Assembly (NCBI RefSeq): GCF_025685415.1
Contig: NZ_JAGSYB010000001.1
Location: 2,356,001-2,420,000 of the forward strand
DNA length: 64,000 nucleotides
Origin: Terriglobus aquaticus
GTDB lineage: Bacteria > Acidobacteriota > Terriglobia > Terriglobales > Acidobacteriaceae
Reading direction: 5' to 3'
Position numbers and translations under genes: made by a program. Below, piece after piece: positions 18,705 through 26,677 of the stretch. Each line of letters opens with the position of its first letter. Position 1 is the first letter of the stretch. The notes beneath the pieces were generated by a model, which had not been told where the DNA came from, did not search any database, and saw only the letters and a list, made by a program, of their open reading frames with translations.

Positions 18705-20049
18705 TGGTCTCGAACATGACCAGCAAATCCAGACCCAGCGTCATGTGTTTGATGTAGTACAGGTCGTACTCCAGCTTCTCGCGCGCCTGCTCCAGCGTGG
18801 CTCCGTACCCGTACCGCACCTGTGCCCAGCCGGTCAGGCCCGGACGAATCAGGTGCCGCAGGTTATAGAACGGCAGGTTTTCCGCCAGGTAGGGCACAAA
18901 CTCCGGCCGCTCCGGCCGCGGTCCCACCAGGCCCATATCGCCGCGCAGCACGTTCCACAACTGCGGAACCTCGTCGATGCGCGTCTTCCGGAGAAACGTC
19001 CCGATCGGCGTCACCCGCGGATCGTTCTTCACCGCCCACTTGGCGCCGCTCGCCTCCGCGTCTGTGCGCATAGAGCGAAACTTGTACACATGGAAAGGCT
19101 TGCCACCCATGCCCACACGCGTTTGCCGGAAAAAGATGGGCCCCGGCGAACTGAGTCGAACCGCGAGTACCACCAGCGGAAAGAACGGCAGAAACACCAG
19201 CAGGATGCAACCGGCCACCAGGCCCGAAACCAGCACGCGCGTCAGTTGCACGCCGGTCTTCACGCGGAATCCTTCGCCGTAGAACATGGTGCTCGGCTGC
19301 AGGCCGGACAACTGGATCTTGCCGATCAGTTGTTCCTTCACTTCGCCCACGCGCTCGACCCGCACACCGTGTAACCGGGCCTGCAGCAACTCGTCTACGG
19401 GCATCTGTCCGCGTGCTTCTTCCAGGGCCACAATGATGCGCTGCAGCGGCTTCTTTTCCGCCAGCAGTCGCTTGATCTCGGCACCCCAAACTTCGCGGCG
19501 CCTCGTCGCTTCTTCTTCGGTCAGCGGTCGCCAGTCGAGCACTTCCATGCCCACGTCGCGCCGGGTGCGCAGCAGCTCCACGATCGACTGCGCCTGTTCG
19601 CCATCGCCCAGGACATACACCCGTTCCCGCAAGCCGGGCAAGTTGACCATCCACACATAGGCGCGCCGCCACAGCATCAACGCCGGCGTTAGCAGCAAGA
19701 AACCAAGCGCGTACAGGTTCTGCCGGATCGCGATTTCCGGCCAAAAAAACATGGCCGCCGCGAGCACAAAGCAGGAAAAGCCCAGCACCAGCAGCATGCG
19801 GAAGAAGATCTGAAACGGGACTGAGACCGTCTCTGGCTCGTACAGGTCGAAGTAGTACGACAGCAGCACAATCACCAGCGTCAGGCCAGCCAGCTTCAGC
19901 CAGCCATCCTCGTACACCAGCGCGAGCGCCATGTCTGGCCCCAGCAGTATCTGGCTCGCCAGCAGAAAACACCCCAGCACCACGATGGTTTCGCCCAACA
20001 AGAGCGCTACCACCCGGGTGGGCAGATAGACATTCAAGAAACGGATCAC
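18673..20049 (-). CDS. Exosortase-system sugar transferase (EpsB/WbaP-type initiating enzyme)
   Basis: 458 residues with a GTG start at 20049 and GGAAGGG upstream. The N-terminal half has four hydrophobic segments and a Rossmann-like region (RVYVLGDGEQAQSIVELL). The C-terminal third is the bacterial phosphoglycosyl transferase: KFRSMRTDAE, TRIDEVPQLWNVLRGDMGLV and GPRPERPEF. Family members load the first sugar-phosphate onto undecaprenyl phosphate at the inner membrane. The length fits the PEP-CTERM-associated subfamily. It is the last gene of the five-gene minus-strand EPS operon. Confidence 0.9.
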   Translation of the reverse strand: MIRFLNVYLPTRVVALLLGETIVVLGCFLLASQILLGPDMALALVYEDGWLKLAGLTLVIVLLSYYFDLYEPETVSVPFQIFFRMLLVLGFSCFVLAAAMFFWPEIAIRQNLYALGFLLLTPALMLWRRAYVWMVNLPGLRERVYVLGDGEQAQSIVELLRTRRDVGMEVLDWRPLTEEEATRRREVWGAEIKRLLAEKKPLQRIIVALEEARGQMPVDELLQARLHGVRVERVGEVKEQLIGKIQLSGLQPSTMFYGEGFRVKTGVQLTRVLVSGLVAGCILLVFLPFFPLVVLAVRLSSPGPIFFRQTRVGMGGKPFHVYKFRSMRTDAEASGAKWAVKNDPRVTPIGTFLRKTRIDEVPQLWNVLRGDMGLVGPRPERPEFVPYLAENLPFYNLRHLIRPGLTGWAQVRYGYGATLEQAREKLEYDLYYIKHMTLGLDLLVMFETIKTVVRRRGQ

Positions 20050-20067
20050 GCCCGGTTCACCCTTCCG

Positions 20068-21018
20068 TTATCCGTCGTAGCCGTAGTACCCGCCGACCTG
20101 GGGGGCGTCCTCGACCGCATTCAGCACCACGCCCACAATCTTCGAAGCTCTCAACTCCTGCTGTGCGCGCTGCGCTACCTCATACTTTGTCTGACCGGCC
20201 CGGGTCACCAACACCACTCCGTCACATGCTCGCGCCAGGTTTACGCCATCCGCTACCAGCGTCACCGGCGACGAGTCGATAATGATCCAATCGAAGTGGT
20301 CGTACAGGGATCGCAGCAACCCCTCAAACCGCCCATTGCCGGAAAGATCCGCCGCATTGTCTGCATCCGAACCGCTGGGTAAAAACGATAGGGACGCGAA
20401 ACTCCGATTGAGAGGTCCACTGTCCGGCAGCTGCATCTGTTGCAAAACATCGTCCAGCGATGTTTGGCCGGTAAGGTAATCGGTCAGCCCCGGCCCTTGG
20501 TCCGCACCCAGGATGCTGTGCAGCCGTCCACGCCGCATGTCTCCGTCGATCAGCAGCACGCGCTGGTTGCGGAACCGCGCAAAGCCAAGCGCCAGGTTCG
20601 ACGCAATAAAGCTCTTACCCTCGCCGGGTACACCGCTGGTGATCAGCACCGTCTTCAGCGGGTGGTCCAGCCGCAGTTCGTATAGGCGCGAGCGCAGCAC
20701 GCGAATCTGCTCCACCAGCGCACCGCGAGGCTCCAGAGCTGGCAGCAGCTTTACATCCGGCTCCCACACCAGCTTGCGAACGCGCGGCCCACTTGGGGTA
20801 TCCTCCGCCTTTGCCTCGACCAACTGCGCCGACCGCAGCAACGCGGCCGACAACTCTTCGCGGGACCGGCCGCCGGTCCCGGAGCGGAGCGCCGTTGCGG
20901 CATCTCCCGGCAAAGCCGCCTGGCTTGAGGACTCACCTGCCTCGGGCGTCTTGGTCCGGTTCAGTTCGGCGATCCGGTCCATCTCGGCACGCAGCAGTGC
21001 CTCGTAAATCTTACTCAT
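20068..21018 (-). CDS. Exosortase/EPS-associated tyrosine autokinase (CpsD/CapB-like BY-kinase)
   Basis: 316 residues from the ATG at 21018 (SKIYEALLRAE start); the frame runs to 21063. It has Walker A SGVPGEGKSFIASNLAL, Walker A' VLLIDGDMRRGRL, and a Walker B-like DWIIIDSSP. The C-terminus GGYYGYDG supplies a small tyrosine cluster for autophosphorylation. BY-kinases of this type work with a Wzz-like partner to control EPS polymerisation and chain length. The gene lies between the Wzz-like and sugar-transferase genes, as in exosortase EPS loci of other bacteria. Confidence 0.9.
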   Translation of the reverse strand: MSKIYEALLRAEMDRIAELNRTKTPEAGESSSQAALPGDAATALRSGTGGRSREELSAALLRSAQLVEAKAEDTPSGPRVRKLVWEPDVKLLPALEPRGALVEQIRVLRSRLYELRLDHPLKTVLITSGVPGEGKSFIASNLALGFARFRNQRVLLIDGDMRRGRLHSILGADQGPGLTDYLTGQTSLDDVLQQMQLPDSGPLNRSFASLSFLPSGSDADNAADLSGNGRFEGLLRSLYDHFDWIIIDSSPVTLVADGVNLARACDGVVLVTRAGQTKYEVAQRAQQELRASKIVGVVLNAVEDAPQVGGYYGYDG

Positions 21019-21148
21019 GGGTTGTGCTTGCTCTCTTGGCGGGGCTGGGGGCTGCGCAATCATCGAACACCATCACAGCGAACTCTTATTCTATGAGTAC
21101 GAAGAGTAGGTCAGCGCCCCGGTCGCAGCCATTCCCCTTTTGGGCTAC

Positions 21149-22699
21149 TCAGGCTTTCGCAGGTTCAGCAATGCTCGATCGCCTCACCCTTCGCAGAAAC
21201 ATACGGGAGATCCAGTTCCGGCCGGTTGAAGCTGTTCCCGGAACCTGATCGGAAAGAGGAATGGTCGACAGCACCGGCAATTCCAAAAACGCCCACACGT
21301 CCCGCTCGCTCCTCATCGACGTATCGCGGAACTCCAGCAAGAGCACGATTGCCAAACCCAGCGCCAGCCCACCGGCTGCACCCGCCGCCAGAAACACCGG
21401 CCGCTTTGGCGAAAACGGAGCTTCCGGCAGATTGGCTGCATCCAGCAGACGGAACTGTTCGCCCTGCTGGCGGTTCTGCAGGTCGGTCGCCATCTGCGCG
21501 GTCTGGATTTTGTTCCGGAGGTCGTTGTAGAACGCCTGCGCTGTATCATTATCGCGCGTCAGCTCTTTATACTGCGCCGCAATGGCGGGGCTCGCCATCA
21601 GCTTGGACTGGTACGAGCCAATCTGGCTCTGAATCTGAGCCTCCTGCGCACGTCTCTCGGCGATCTGCAGATTGTCCGACTGGATCTGCGCTTTGAGCTG
21701 CTGAATGGCCGGAGTGTCCGGGACCCGGATGGCCACTTCCGGACTTCCCGGTCGGCTTGCGCTCTGGCGGGGCAGGGACCTGCGAAGCTCTGCAATCTGG
21801 CGGTCTACTGCAATCACATCCGGATAGCTGGCCGTATAGTGCGTCAGCATCTCCGCTTTCACTGCCTGCAGGCGCTGGATCTGCTGAGCAACCGGGCTTT
21901 CCGTCGGCACGTCGGTGCCCGCGCTCATGGCCGTCTGCTTTGCCGCTTCGTTGTTGGCGGCCACCTGTTGCGCCAGCATGGTTTCCGTCAGCGCCTTCTC
22001 GCGCTGCAGGCTCCCCAGAGCCTGCGTGATCGACTCAAGCTGTCCATTCAGGGAAGCGAGCATGTTGCTGTTCGTGCCCTCTTCGCCCGGCAGTCGCCCC
22101 AGATACTGCACTTGGAATTGCGCGAGTTTCGCGTCCTGCTCGTCCATCTTGCGCTTCGCGTCTTCCAGTTGGCTCCGCAGGAAGTCCACCGTGCCCCCCG
22201 CTGCTTCCGAAGACGATTTCAGGCTTTCGTTGATAAACAGCGACGTGATCTCAGTGCAGACCTGCTGCGCCGTGTGCGCGTCACCGGCCTTGAACGAGAT
22301 GAAGAACCCGGGGAGCCCGCGGCCCGTCTCCGAAGCGATCGTCTTTACATCGATATTCTTGCGCGCCATGTCGATGCGGTCATCCATCGACGCCTTCTTG
22401 TCCGCATATAGGTTGTAGCGATCCACGATCGGCTGAAGGCTGGAACGGCTCAGAATCCGTTCCTTCATTGACCCGAGCCGGCTATCCAGATCTGTGGAGA
22501 TGACCGGCTTCACGATGCCTTCCGCAACTCTCTGCCCTTCCACCAGCACCGAGGTCTGCGACAGGTACTGCGGCGGGATCGTGTAGCTGAACGCAACAGC
22601 GATGATCGGCAAAATGACGAGAGGGATCAGAACAATCCAGCCGCGGCGTTTCAAGATGCTGATGTAATCAGCCATTACCAGCGAGCGATGTCCAAGCAT
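21149..22699 (-). CDS. Chain-length determinant, Wzz/GumC type (exosortase-associated)
   Basis: 516 residues from the ATG at 22699, preceded by AGGAAG at 6 nt that lies inside the end of the upstream barrel gene. An N-terminal membrane segment (GWIVLIPLVILPIIAVAFS) is followed by a long periplasmic coiled-coil region (residues 150-400, heptad-rich). A second membrane segment comes near residue 440, preceded by the Pro-rich LPEAPFSPKRP. This is the PCP-2a/GNVR layout without a fused kinase. It partners the separate kinase encoded next to it. Confidence 0.9.
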   Translation of the reverse strand: MLGHRSLVMADYISILKRRGWIVLIPLVILPIIAVAFSYTIPPQYLSQTSVLVEGQRVAEGIVKPVISTDLDSRLGSMKERILSRSSLQPIVDRYNLYADKKASMDDRIDMARKNIDVKTIASETGRGLPGFFISFKAGDAHTAQQVCTEITSLFINESLKSSSEAAGGTVDFLRSQLEDAKRKMDEQDAKLAQFQVQYLGRLPGEEGTNSNMLASLNGQLESITQALGSLQREKALTETMLAQQVAANNEAAKQTAMSAGTDVPTESPVAQQIQRLQAVKAEMLTHYTASYPDVIAVDRQIAELRRSLPRQSASRPGSPEVAIRVPDTPAIQQLKAQIQSDNLQIAERRAQEAQIQSQIGSYQSKLMASPAIAAQYKELTRDNDTAQAFYNDLRNKIQTAQMATDLQNRQQGEQFRLLDAANLPEAPFSPKRPVFLAAGAAGGLALGLAIVLLLEFRDTSMRSERDVWAFLELPVLSTIPLSDQVPGTASTGRNWISRMFLRRVRRSSIAEPAKA

Positions 22700-22702
22700 G
22701 AG

Positions 22703-24022
22703 TTACTTCCTGCCAAAGATAGGTTTCGGAGAATACGTGACGCCGATCGAACCGTACTGCGTCAGGCCGTTGAACGCAATCCCCGAAGGGGCGTATCCCG
22801 AAAAAAGTTGACGTTGAATCGTATACGCGGCAAACGCCGAAACCGAGCGGCTCACCTGCGCTGAGATCTGCCCGCCCGCCACGACACCCTGACCGTTATA
22901 GCCCGGCAGAATCGAGTGGCTCAGTTGCGACGAGTGGTTCCAACCCACCAGCCCGCCCACGTTGTAAATCCGGGCAAACGGCCGCGAGATGTTGCCCACA
23001 ACGGAATCCTGCTCAGACCCCAGCACCACGCCGTTGCCGTTATTTGTGCCGCGCGTGTAGTTCAGCGAAGCGTTGTACTTGGTCGCCTGGTAACTCAGCG
23101 AAGCAGTCGCTGACACGCTCGTCGAAGTCTGCGTGACGATGCTGACATCCCCGGACCGCACCGTCCACTGCGGACCGACGGAAGCCGACAGGCTCAGCCG
23201 CGGACTCAGCACCCGGCTGATTGTTCCCTGCGCGGTATGCGTCTGGAAGCCGTAGTTCGCCGGCCCAAACAGGGACGAGCCAGGAAACGTCGAGTTGCCG
23301 AAGCTGTACAGAGCTCCCACCGACATCCGCTCATTCAAACGGTGCTGCAACGACGCGTTCGCCGACTCCTGGTCGTTGTCCAGCCCTGATCCGCCAACCG
23401 TCGATCCCGTATAGCGCTGGATCGAGTAGTTGCCGCTGACACCCAGGCTGGTGCTCGCGGTCAGGATGCGGCTCGCCGTTCCGCTCACGGTGTTGCTCAC
23501 ACGCGTGCCATACGTGGTCAACACACCCAGCGTCGGCACGGACGTGATTACCACCGGCGGCAGACCCTGGTCGCCCACACCCGGAACGCCCGACAGCGAT
23601 CCCACCGGAGTTTGCGGAAGGTAGCTGATCGAGTCGCCGATCAGGAAATTCCAGTGCTTCTTCTGCAATCCCTGAGACAGGGTGAGCGATTGGTAGTAAT
23701 ACGACGGAAAAGAGGATTCGCCGAACGAGTAGCCGCCAGCGTACACGGCACTGAACTGGTGCCGCGGATTCGCGGAGAGATATGCCAGGTCGCCACCCAG
23801 GCTCGTGAAGCTGCTCACACCTTGGCCGGTGCTGCCGTTGTAGCCGCTTACCAGCGACTCCGATGCCGTCAGGGCATACCGAAGCTCTCCGCCGATGTCG
23901 GGCAGCGCGAACTGGCTATACGGCGCGGGCGCGCTGGCGGTGGGCGTCGCCTGGCCATGCGCCGTAGCGCAAACCGCCGCCGCACACAGGGAGAAGAAAA
24001 ATGGGGTGCGTCGAAACGCCAT
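22703..24022 (-). CDS. Outer-membrane beta-barrel protein of the EPS export operon
   Basis: The 439-residue protein has a cleavable signal (residues 1-23, ending AHGQ). The rest is beta-rich with alternating polar/aromatic strands (for example HQFSAVYAGGYSFGESSF and YKLSLNY-like repeats) and little charge. Many Gly/Ser/Asn turns and short paired strands suggest a barrel of 16-18 strands. It matches the exosortase-associated outer-membrane family only in general features. Its place between the short export protein and the Wzz-like protein suggests that it forms the outer-membrane exit pore. Confidence 0.75.
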   Translation of the reverse strand: MAFRRTPFFFSLCAAAVCATAHGQATPTASAPAPYSQFALPDIGGELRYALTASESLVSGYNGSTGQGVSSFTSLGGDLAYLSANPRHQFSAVYAGGYSFGESSFPSYYYQSLTLSQGLQKKHWNFLIGDSISYLPQTPVGSLSGVPGVGDQGLPPVVITSVPTLGVLTTYGTRVSNTVSGTASRILTASTSLGVSGNYSIQRYTGSTVGGSGLDNDQESANASLQHRLNERMSVGALYSFGNSTFPGSSLFGPANYGFQTHTAQGTISRVLSPRLSLSASVGPQWTVRSGDVSIVTQTSTSVSATASLSYQATKYNASLNYTRGTNNGNGVVLGSEQDSVVGNISRPFARIYNVGGLVGWNHSSQLSHSILPGYNGQGVVAGGQISAQVSRSVSAFAAYTIQRQLFSGYAPSGIAFNGLTQYGSIGVTYSPKPIFGRK

Positions 24023-24089
24023 AACGATCCTTTACAGGCAGAGATAGAAAACTTGGATAGCGCAAGTACAACAGTGCAGCAAGCAACTC

Positions 24090-24800
24090 TTACCGGCTCA
24101 CGATGGTATCGCCCGGCATCAACGTTACGCCTTGCATATCCCCTGTGGTAACGGCTTTCTTGTAATCGAAATTGATCTTCTGCTGACCCTTGTCCGTCTT
24201 GCGAAGCACATACAACTTCTTTTTCGCATACGGGGTCAGCCCGCCGGCAGCGGAGATCACCTGCAGAAAAGTCATACCGGGCGACAGCACCAGCGGTCCT
24301 GGCCGTCCGATCTCACCCAGCAGGAAGATCTCCTTGGGCGCCACGCCGAGCATGGTCACAGTGACCTTTGGATCCGCCACATACTTTTGAAGACGGTTCT
24401 CCACGTCTCGGCCCAGCAGCATCGGCGTCAGGCCCGCGGCTGGCACGTCACCCAAAAGTGGTACGGAGATCCGTCCGTCCGGCCGCACCGGAATGCCGCT
24501 CTGCGAAAGCTTCGGCTCATTCCACACATTCAACTGCAACTGGTCGCCTGGACCGATTACATAGCTGTCCTGCGAGACCACGGATTTTGGATCCGCCGTT
24601 GCCTGCAGCGCAACGCCTGTTCCGGCTGCTGCCGTTCCGCTCGTCACTGCACCGGCGCTCGTGGTCGCCGTTCCCGAAGTTGTTGTGGCTGCAGCAGTTG
24701 GCGTTGGCGGCGGAGCGATTGCCGGACGCGTCTGCGCCCGGGCCGCAAAGCCCGTCCAACACACCAAAACCACACCTACACTACCGATTCCACGCTTCAC
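24090..24800 (-). CDS. Polysaccharide export (OPX/Wza-like) protein, short form
   Basis: 236 residues. A signal peptide (1-22) is followed by a Thr/Ala/Gly-rich linker (residues 25-65). The polysaccharide-export domain comes next (SYVIGPGDQLQLNVW, SVPLLGDVPAAGLTP), then one SLBB domain (GEIGRPGPLVLSPGMTFLQV). No lipobox Cys is seen and the C-terminal membrane helix of Escherichia coli Wza is absent. Length is far below Wza (about 380). It leads the minus-strand EPS operon and is divergent from exosortase. Confidence 0.88.
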   Translation of the reverse strand: MKRGIGSVGVVLVCWTGFAARAQTRPAIAPPPTPTAAATTTSGTATTSAGAVTSGTAAAGTGVALQATADPKSVVSQDSYVIGPGDQLQLNVWNEPKLSQSGIPVRPDGRISVPLLGDVPAAGLTPMLLGRDVENRLQKYVADPKVTVTMLGVAPKEIFLLGEIGRPGPLVLSPGMTFLQVISAAGGLTPYAKKKLYVLRKTDKGQQKINFDYKKAVTTGDMQGVTLMPGDTIVSR

Positions 24801-24869
24801 GTCCTAACCCTCACATCCATCATCGTCTCGGACACCGGTCTATGCCGGCACCGTTCCGCAATCCCGGAC

Positions 24870-25002
24870 AGATTCTCGCAGAGCCACATGGGGCTCACGA
24901 TACCTTTCTCCAGGTCGCGCGTCCTTCTTGAGACGCGGTAGATTCTCGAAACGATTGCTATAGAATAAGCTCCTTGATACAAATCTTCGAGAGAATTTTC
25001 TC
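24870..25002. promoter_or_regulatory. Divergent EPS/exosortase control region with repeats and extended -10
   Basis: This lies within the 284-bp gap between the export gene and exosortase. On the plus strand, TGCTATAGAAT at 24956-24966 is an extended -10 candidate for the exosortase operon. An inverted repeat TCTCGAA (24944-24950) / TTCGAGA (24986-24992) brackets it. The 9-mer AGATTCTCG occurs twice, 70 bp apart (24870 and 24940), and GAGAA-TT-TTCTC follows at 24991-25002. These look like operator half-sites for a shared regulator. Confidence 0.45.
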
Positions 25003-25084
25003 AATCCCAAGGTTCTCTTGCCGGCACTAGCTGTCCAGCCTTGCAGAAACCCGCTGCGTTTCTTGTGAATCGGTCGTGCCTGCC

Positions 25085-25987
25085 ATGAATGAAACTGCTG
25101 TCTTGAATCCAGTCCCTGCAACCGCCCGTTTCGGCCGTTCCATTCCGGCATCCCTGGCGGTCCCGCTCGCCCTCTTGGTGGTCTTCGTTGTTCTGCTGTA
25201 CGCCGGCGTCGCCGCCAAGCTGGTCTATGACTGGTACGACCTGCCTGATTTTTCCCACGGCTTCATCGTTCCGTTGTTTTCGGCCTTTCTCATTTGGGAG
25301 CGCCGCCGCAATATCGCCAGCACGCCTCTGCAGCCCACCTGGTCCGGCATTCCGGTCGTCCTGCTCGGTCTACTCTTTCTGCTGACCGGACGCTTCGGCG
25401 CCGACCTTTTCCTCTCGCGCCTTTCGTTTCTGATCCTGCTGTGCGGCACGATCTGGACCATCGCAGGTCGCCCCATGCTGCGCGCCCTTCTGTTCCCCAT
25501 CGGCGTGCTTCTCTTGGCGATTCCACTGCCTGCCGTCGTCTTCAACCAGCTCACGTTCCCGCTGCAGATGTTGGCTTCGCGCGTCGCCTCCGCCATGCTC
25601 CCCTGGGCGGGTGTCCCCGTCCTGCGCGAGGGCAACGTGATCAATCTGCCAGCCATGCAGCTTGAAGTTGCCGAAGCCTGCAGCGGTATCCGCAGCATGA
25701 TGAGCCTCTTCACCGTGGCAGTCTTCTTCGGCTATCTCTTCGAGAAGGACAACTTCCGCCGCATCCTGCTCGCCCTATCCAGCCTGCCCATCGCGGTTGC
25801 TGCCAACGCGCTCCGCATCTTCGGCACCGGCCTTTGCGTTCAGTACTGGGATCCGGACAAGGCCATGGGCTTCTTCCACGAATTCTCCGGCTGGCTCATG
25901 TTCCTCGTATCGCTCAGCTGCCTCTACTTCATCCACATCGCCACCCGTCGCATCGGCCGCCACGGCGGAACTGCGCAACCCGCATGA
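25085..25987 (+). CDS. xrtA: Exosortase (XrtA-like) membrane transpeptidase
   Basis: 300 residues from the ATG at 25085; a GTG at 25076 is the alternative. About eight membrane segments. The three catalytic positions of the exosortase family are visible: Cys in VAEACSGIRS, Arg in AANALRIFG and His in FFHEFSGW. DFSHGFIVP near residue 55 is also typical. Exosortases recognise PEP-CTERM tails and move the protein to the cell surface, usually together with EPS production. Its stop overlaps the EpsI start (ATGA). Confidence 0.95.
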   Translation: MNETAVLNPVPATARFGRSIPASLAVPLALLVVFVVLLYAGVAAKLVYDWYDLPDFSHGFIVPLFSAFLIWERRRNIASTPLQPTWSGIPVVLLGLLFLLTGRFGADLFLSRLSFLILLCGTIWTIAGRPMLRALLFPIGVLLLAIPLPAVVFNQLTFPLQMLASRVASAMLPWAGVPVLREGNVINLPAMQLEVAEACSGIRSMMSLFTVAVFFGYLFEKDNFRRILLALSSLPIAVAANALRIFGTGLCVQYWDPDKAMGFFHEFSGWLMFLVSLSCLYFIHIATRRIGRHGGTAQPA

Positions 25988-26631
25988 AATCCACCAAGCT
26001 CTGGACCGTCGTCGCCCTTCTCCTGCTCACGCTGGTGCTCATCAAGCTGCGTGGCGACACCGATCGCACGCCGCCCAGCCAGCCGCTCGCCCAATTGCCG
26101 TCCGATCTGAACGGGTGGACGGGTCACGACATCGCCATCCCTCAGGAGCAGTTGGACATCCTCGGAAAGGGCGTCTTCCTCAATCGCCTCTACCAGGGCG
26201 GCAACACACCGGGCCAGTCCGCTACCGTCGGCCTGTTCATCGGCTACTTCCCGACCCAGCGCTCCGGTCAGTCGATCCACTCGCCCCAGAACTGCCTTCC
26301 GGGCGCCGGCTGGAACTTCGACTCCTCCGGCACCACGGAACTCCATGACGTCTCCGGCACGGATCGCGTCGGCGAATACGTCATCTCCAACGGCGCGCTT
26401 CGCCAGGAAGTTCTCTACTGGTACCGGAGCCATGGCAGCAATATCGCAAACGACTATGCCGCCAAGTTCCACATGCTGCGCGACTCCATCCTCTACGGCA
26501 GGACGGACGCCGCTTTGATCCGGGTGATTACCCCCGTGGTCCCCGGCGAACCGCTTTCCGCGGCCCACGACCGGGCTGTTCACTTTACCGAACAGCTGCT
26601 CCCACTCTTGCCGGCCTATATCCCAAATTAG
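25984..26631 (+). CDS. epsI: EpsI, exosortase-associated protein
   Basis: 215 residues from the ATG at 25984, coupled to exosortase by ATGA. One N-terminal membrane segment (LWTVVALLLLTLVLIKL) precedes a periplasmic domain of the EpsI (DUF3485) family. Typical marks are LNGWTGHDI, IGYFPTQRSGQSIHSPQNCL and YWYRSHGSNIANDYAAK. In many genomes EpsI is fused to exosortase; here it is separate but translationally linked. Its molecular role is unknown. Confidence 0.92.
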   Translation: MKSTKLWTVVALLLLTLVLIKLRGDTDRTPPSQPLAQLPSDLNGWTGHDIAIPQEQLDILGKGVFLNRLYQGGNTPGQSATVGLFIGYFPTQRSGQSIHSPQNCLPGAGWNFDSSGTTELHDVSGTDRVGEYVISNGALRQEVLYWYRSHGSNIANDYAAKFHMLRDSILYGRTDAALIRVITPVVPGEPLSAAHDRAVHFTEQLLPLLPAYIPN

Positions 26632-26677
26632 TTGCAGCGTGCCGAACCACCTTTGCGGTACGCTCAGGTTTACTGTT

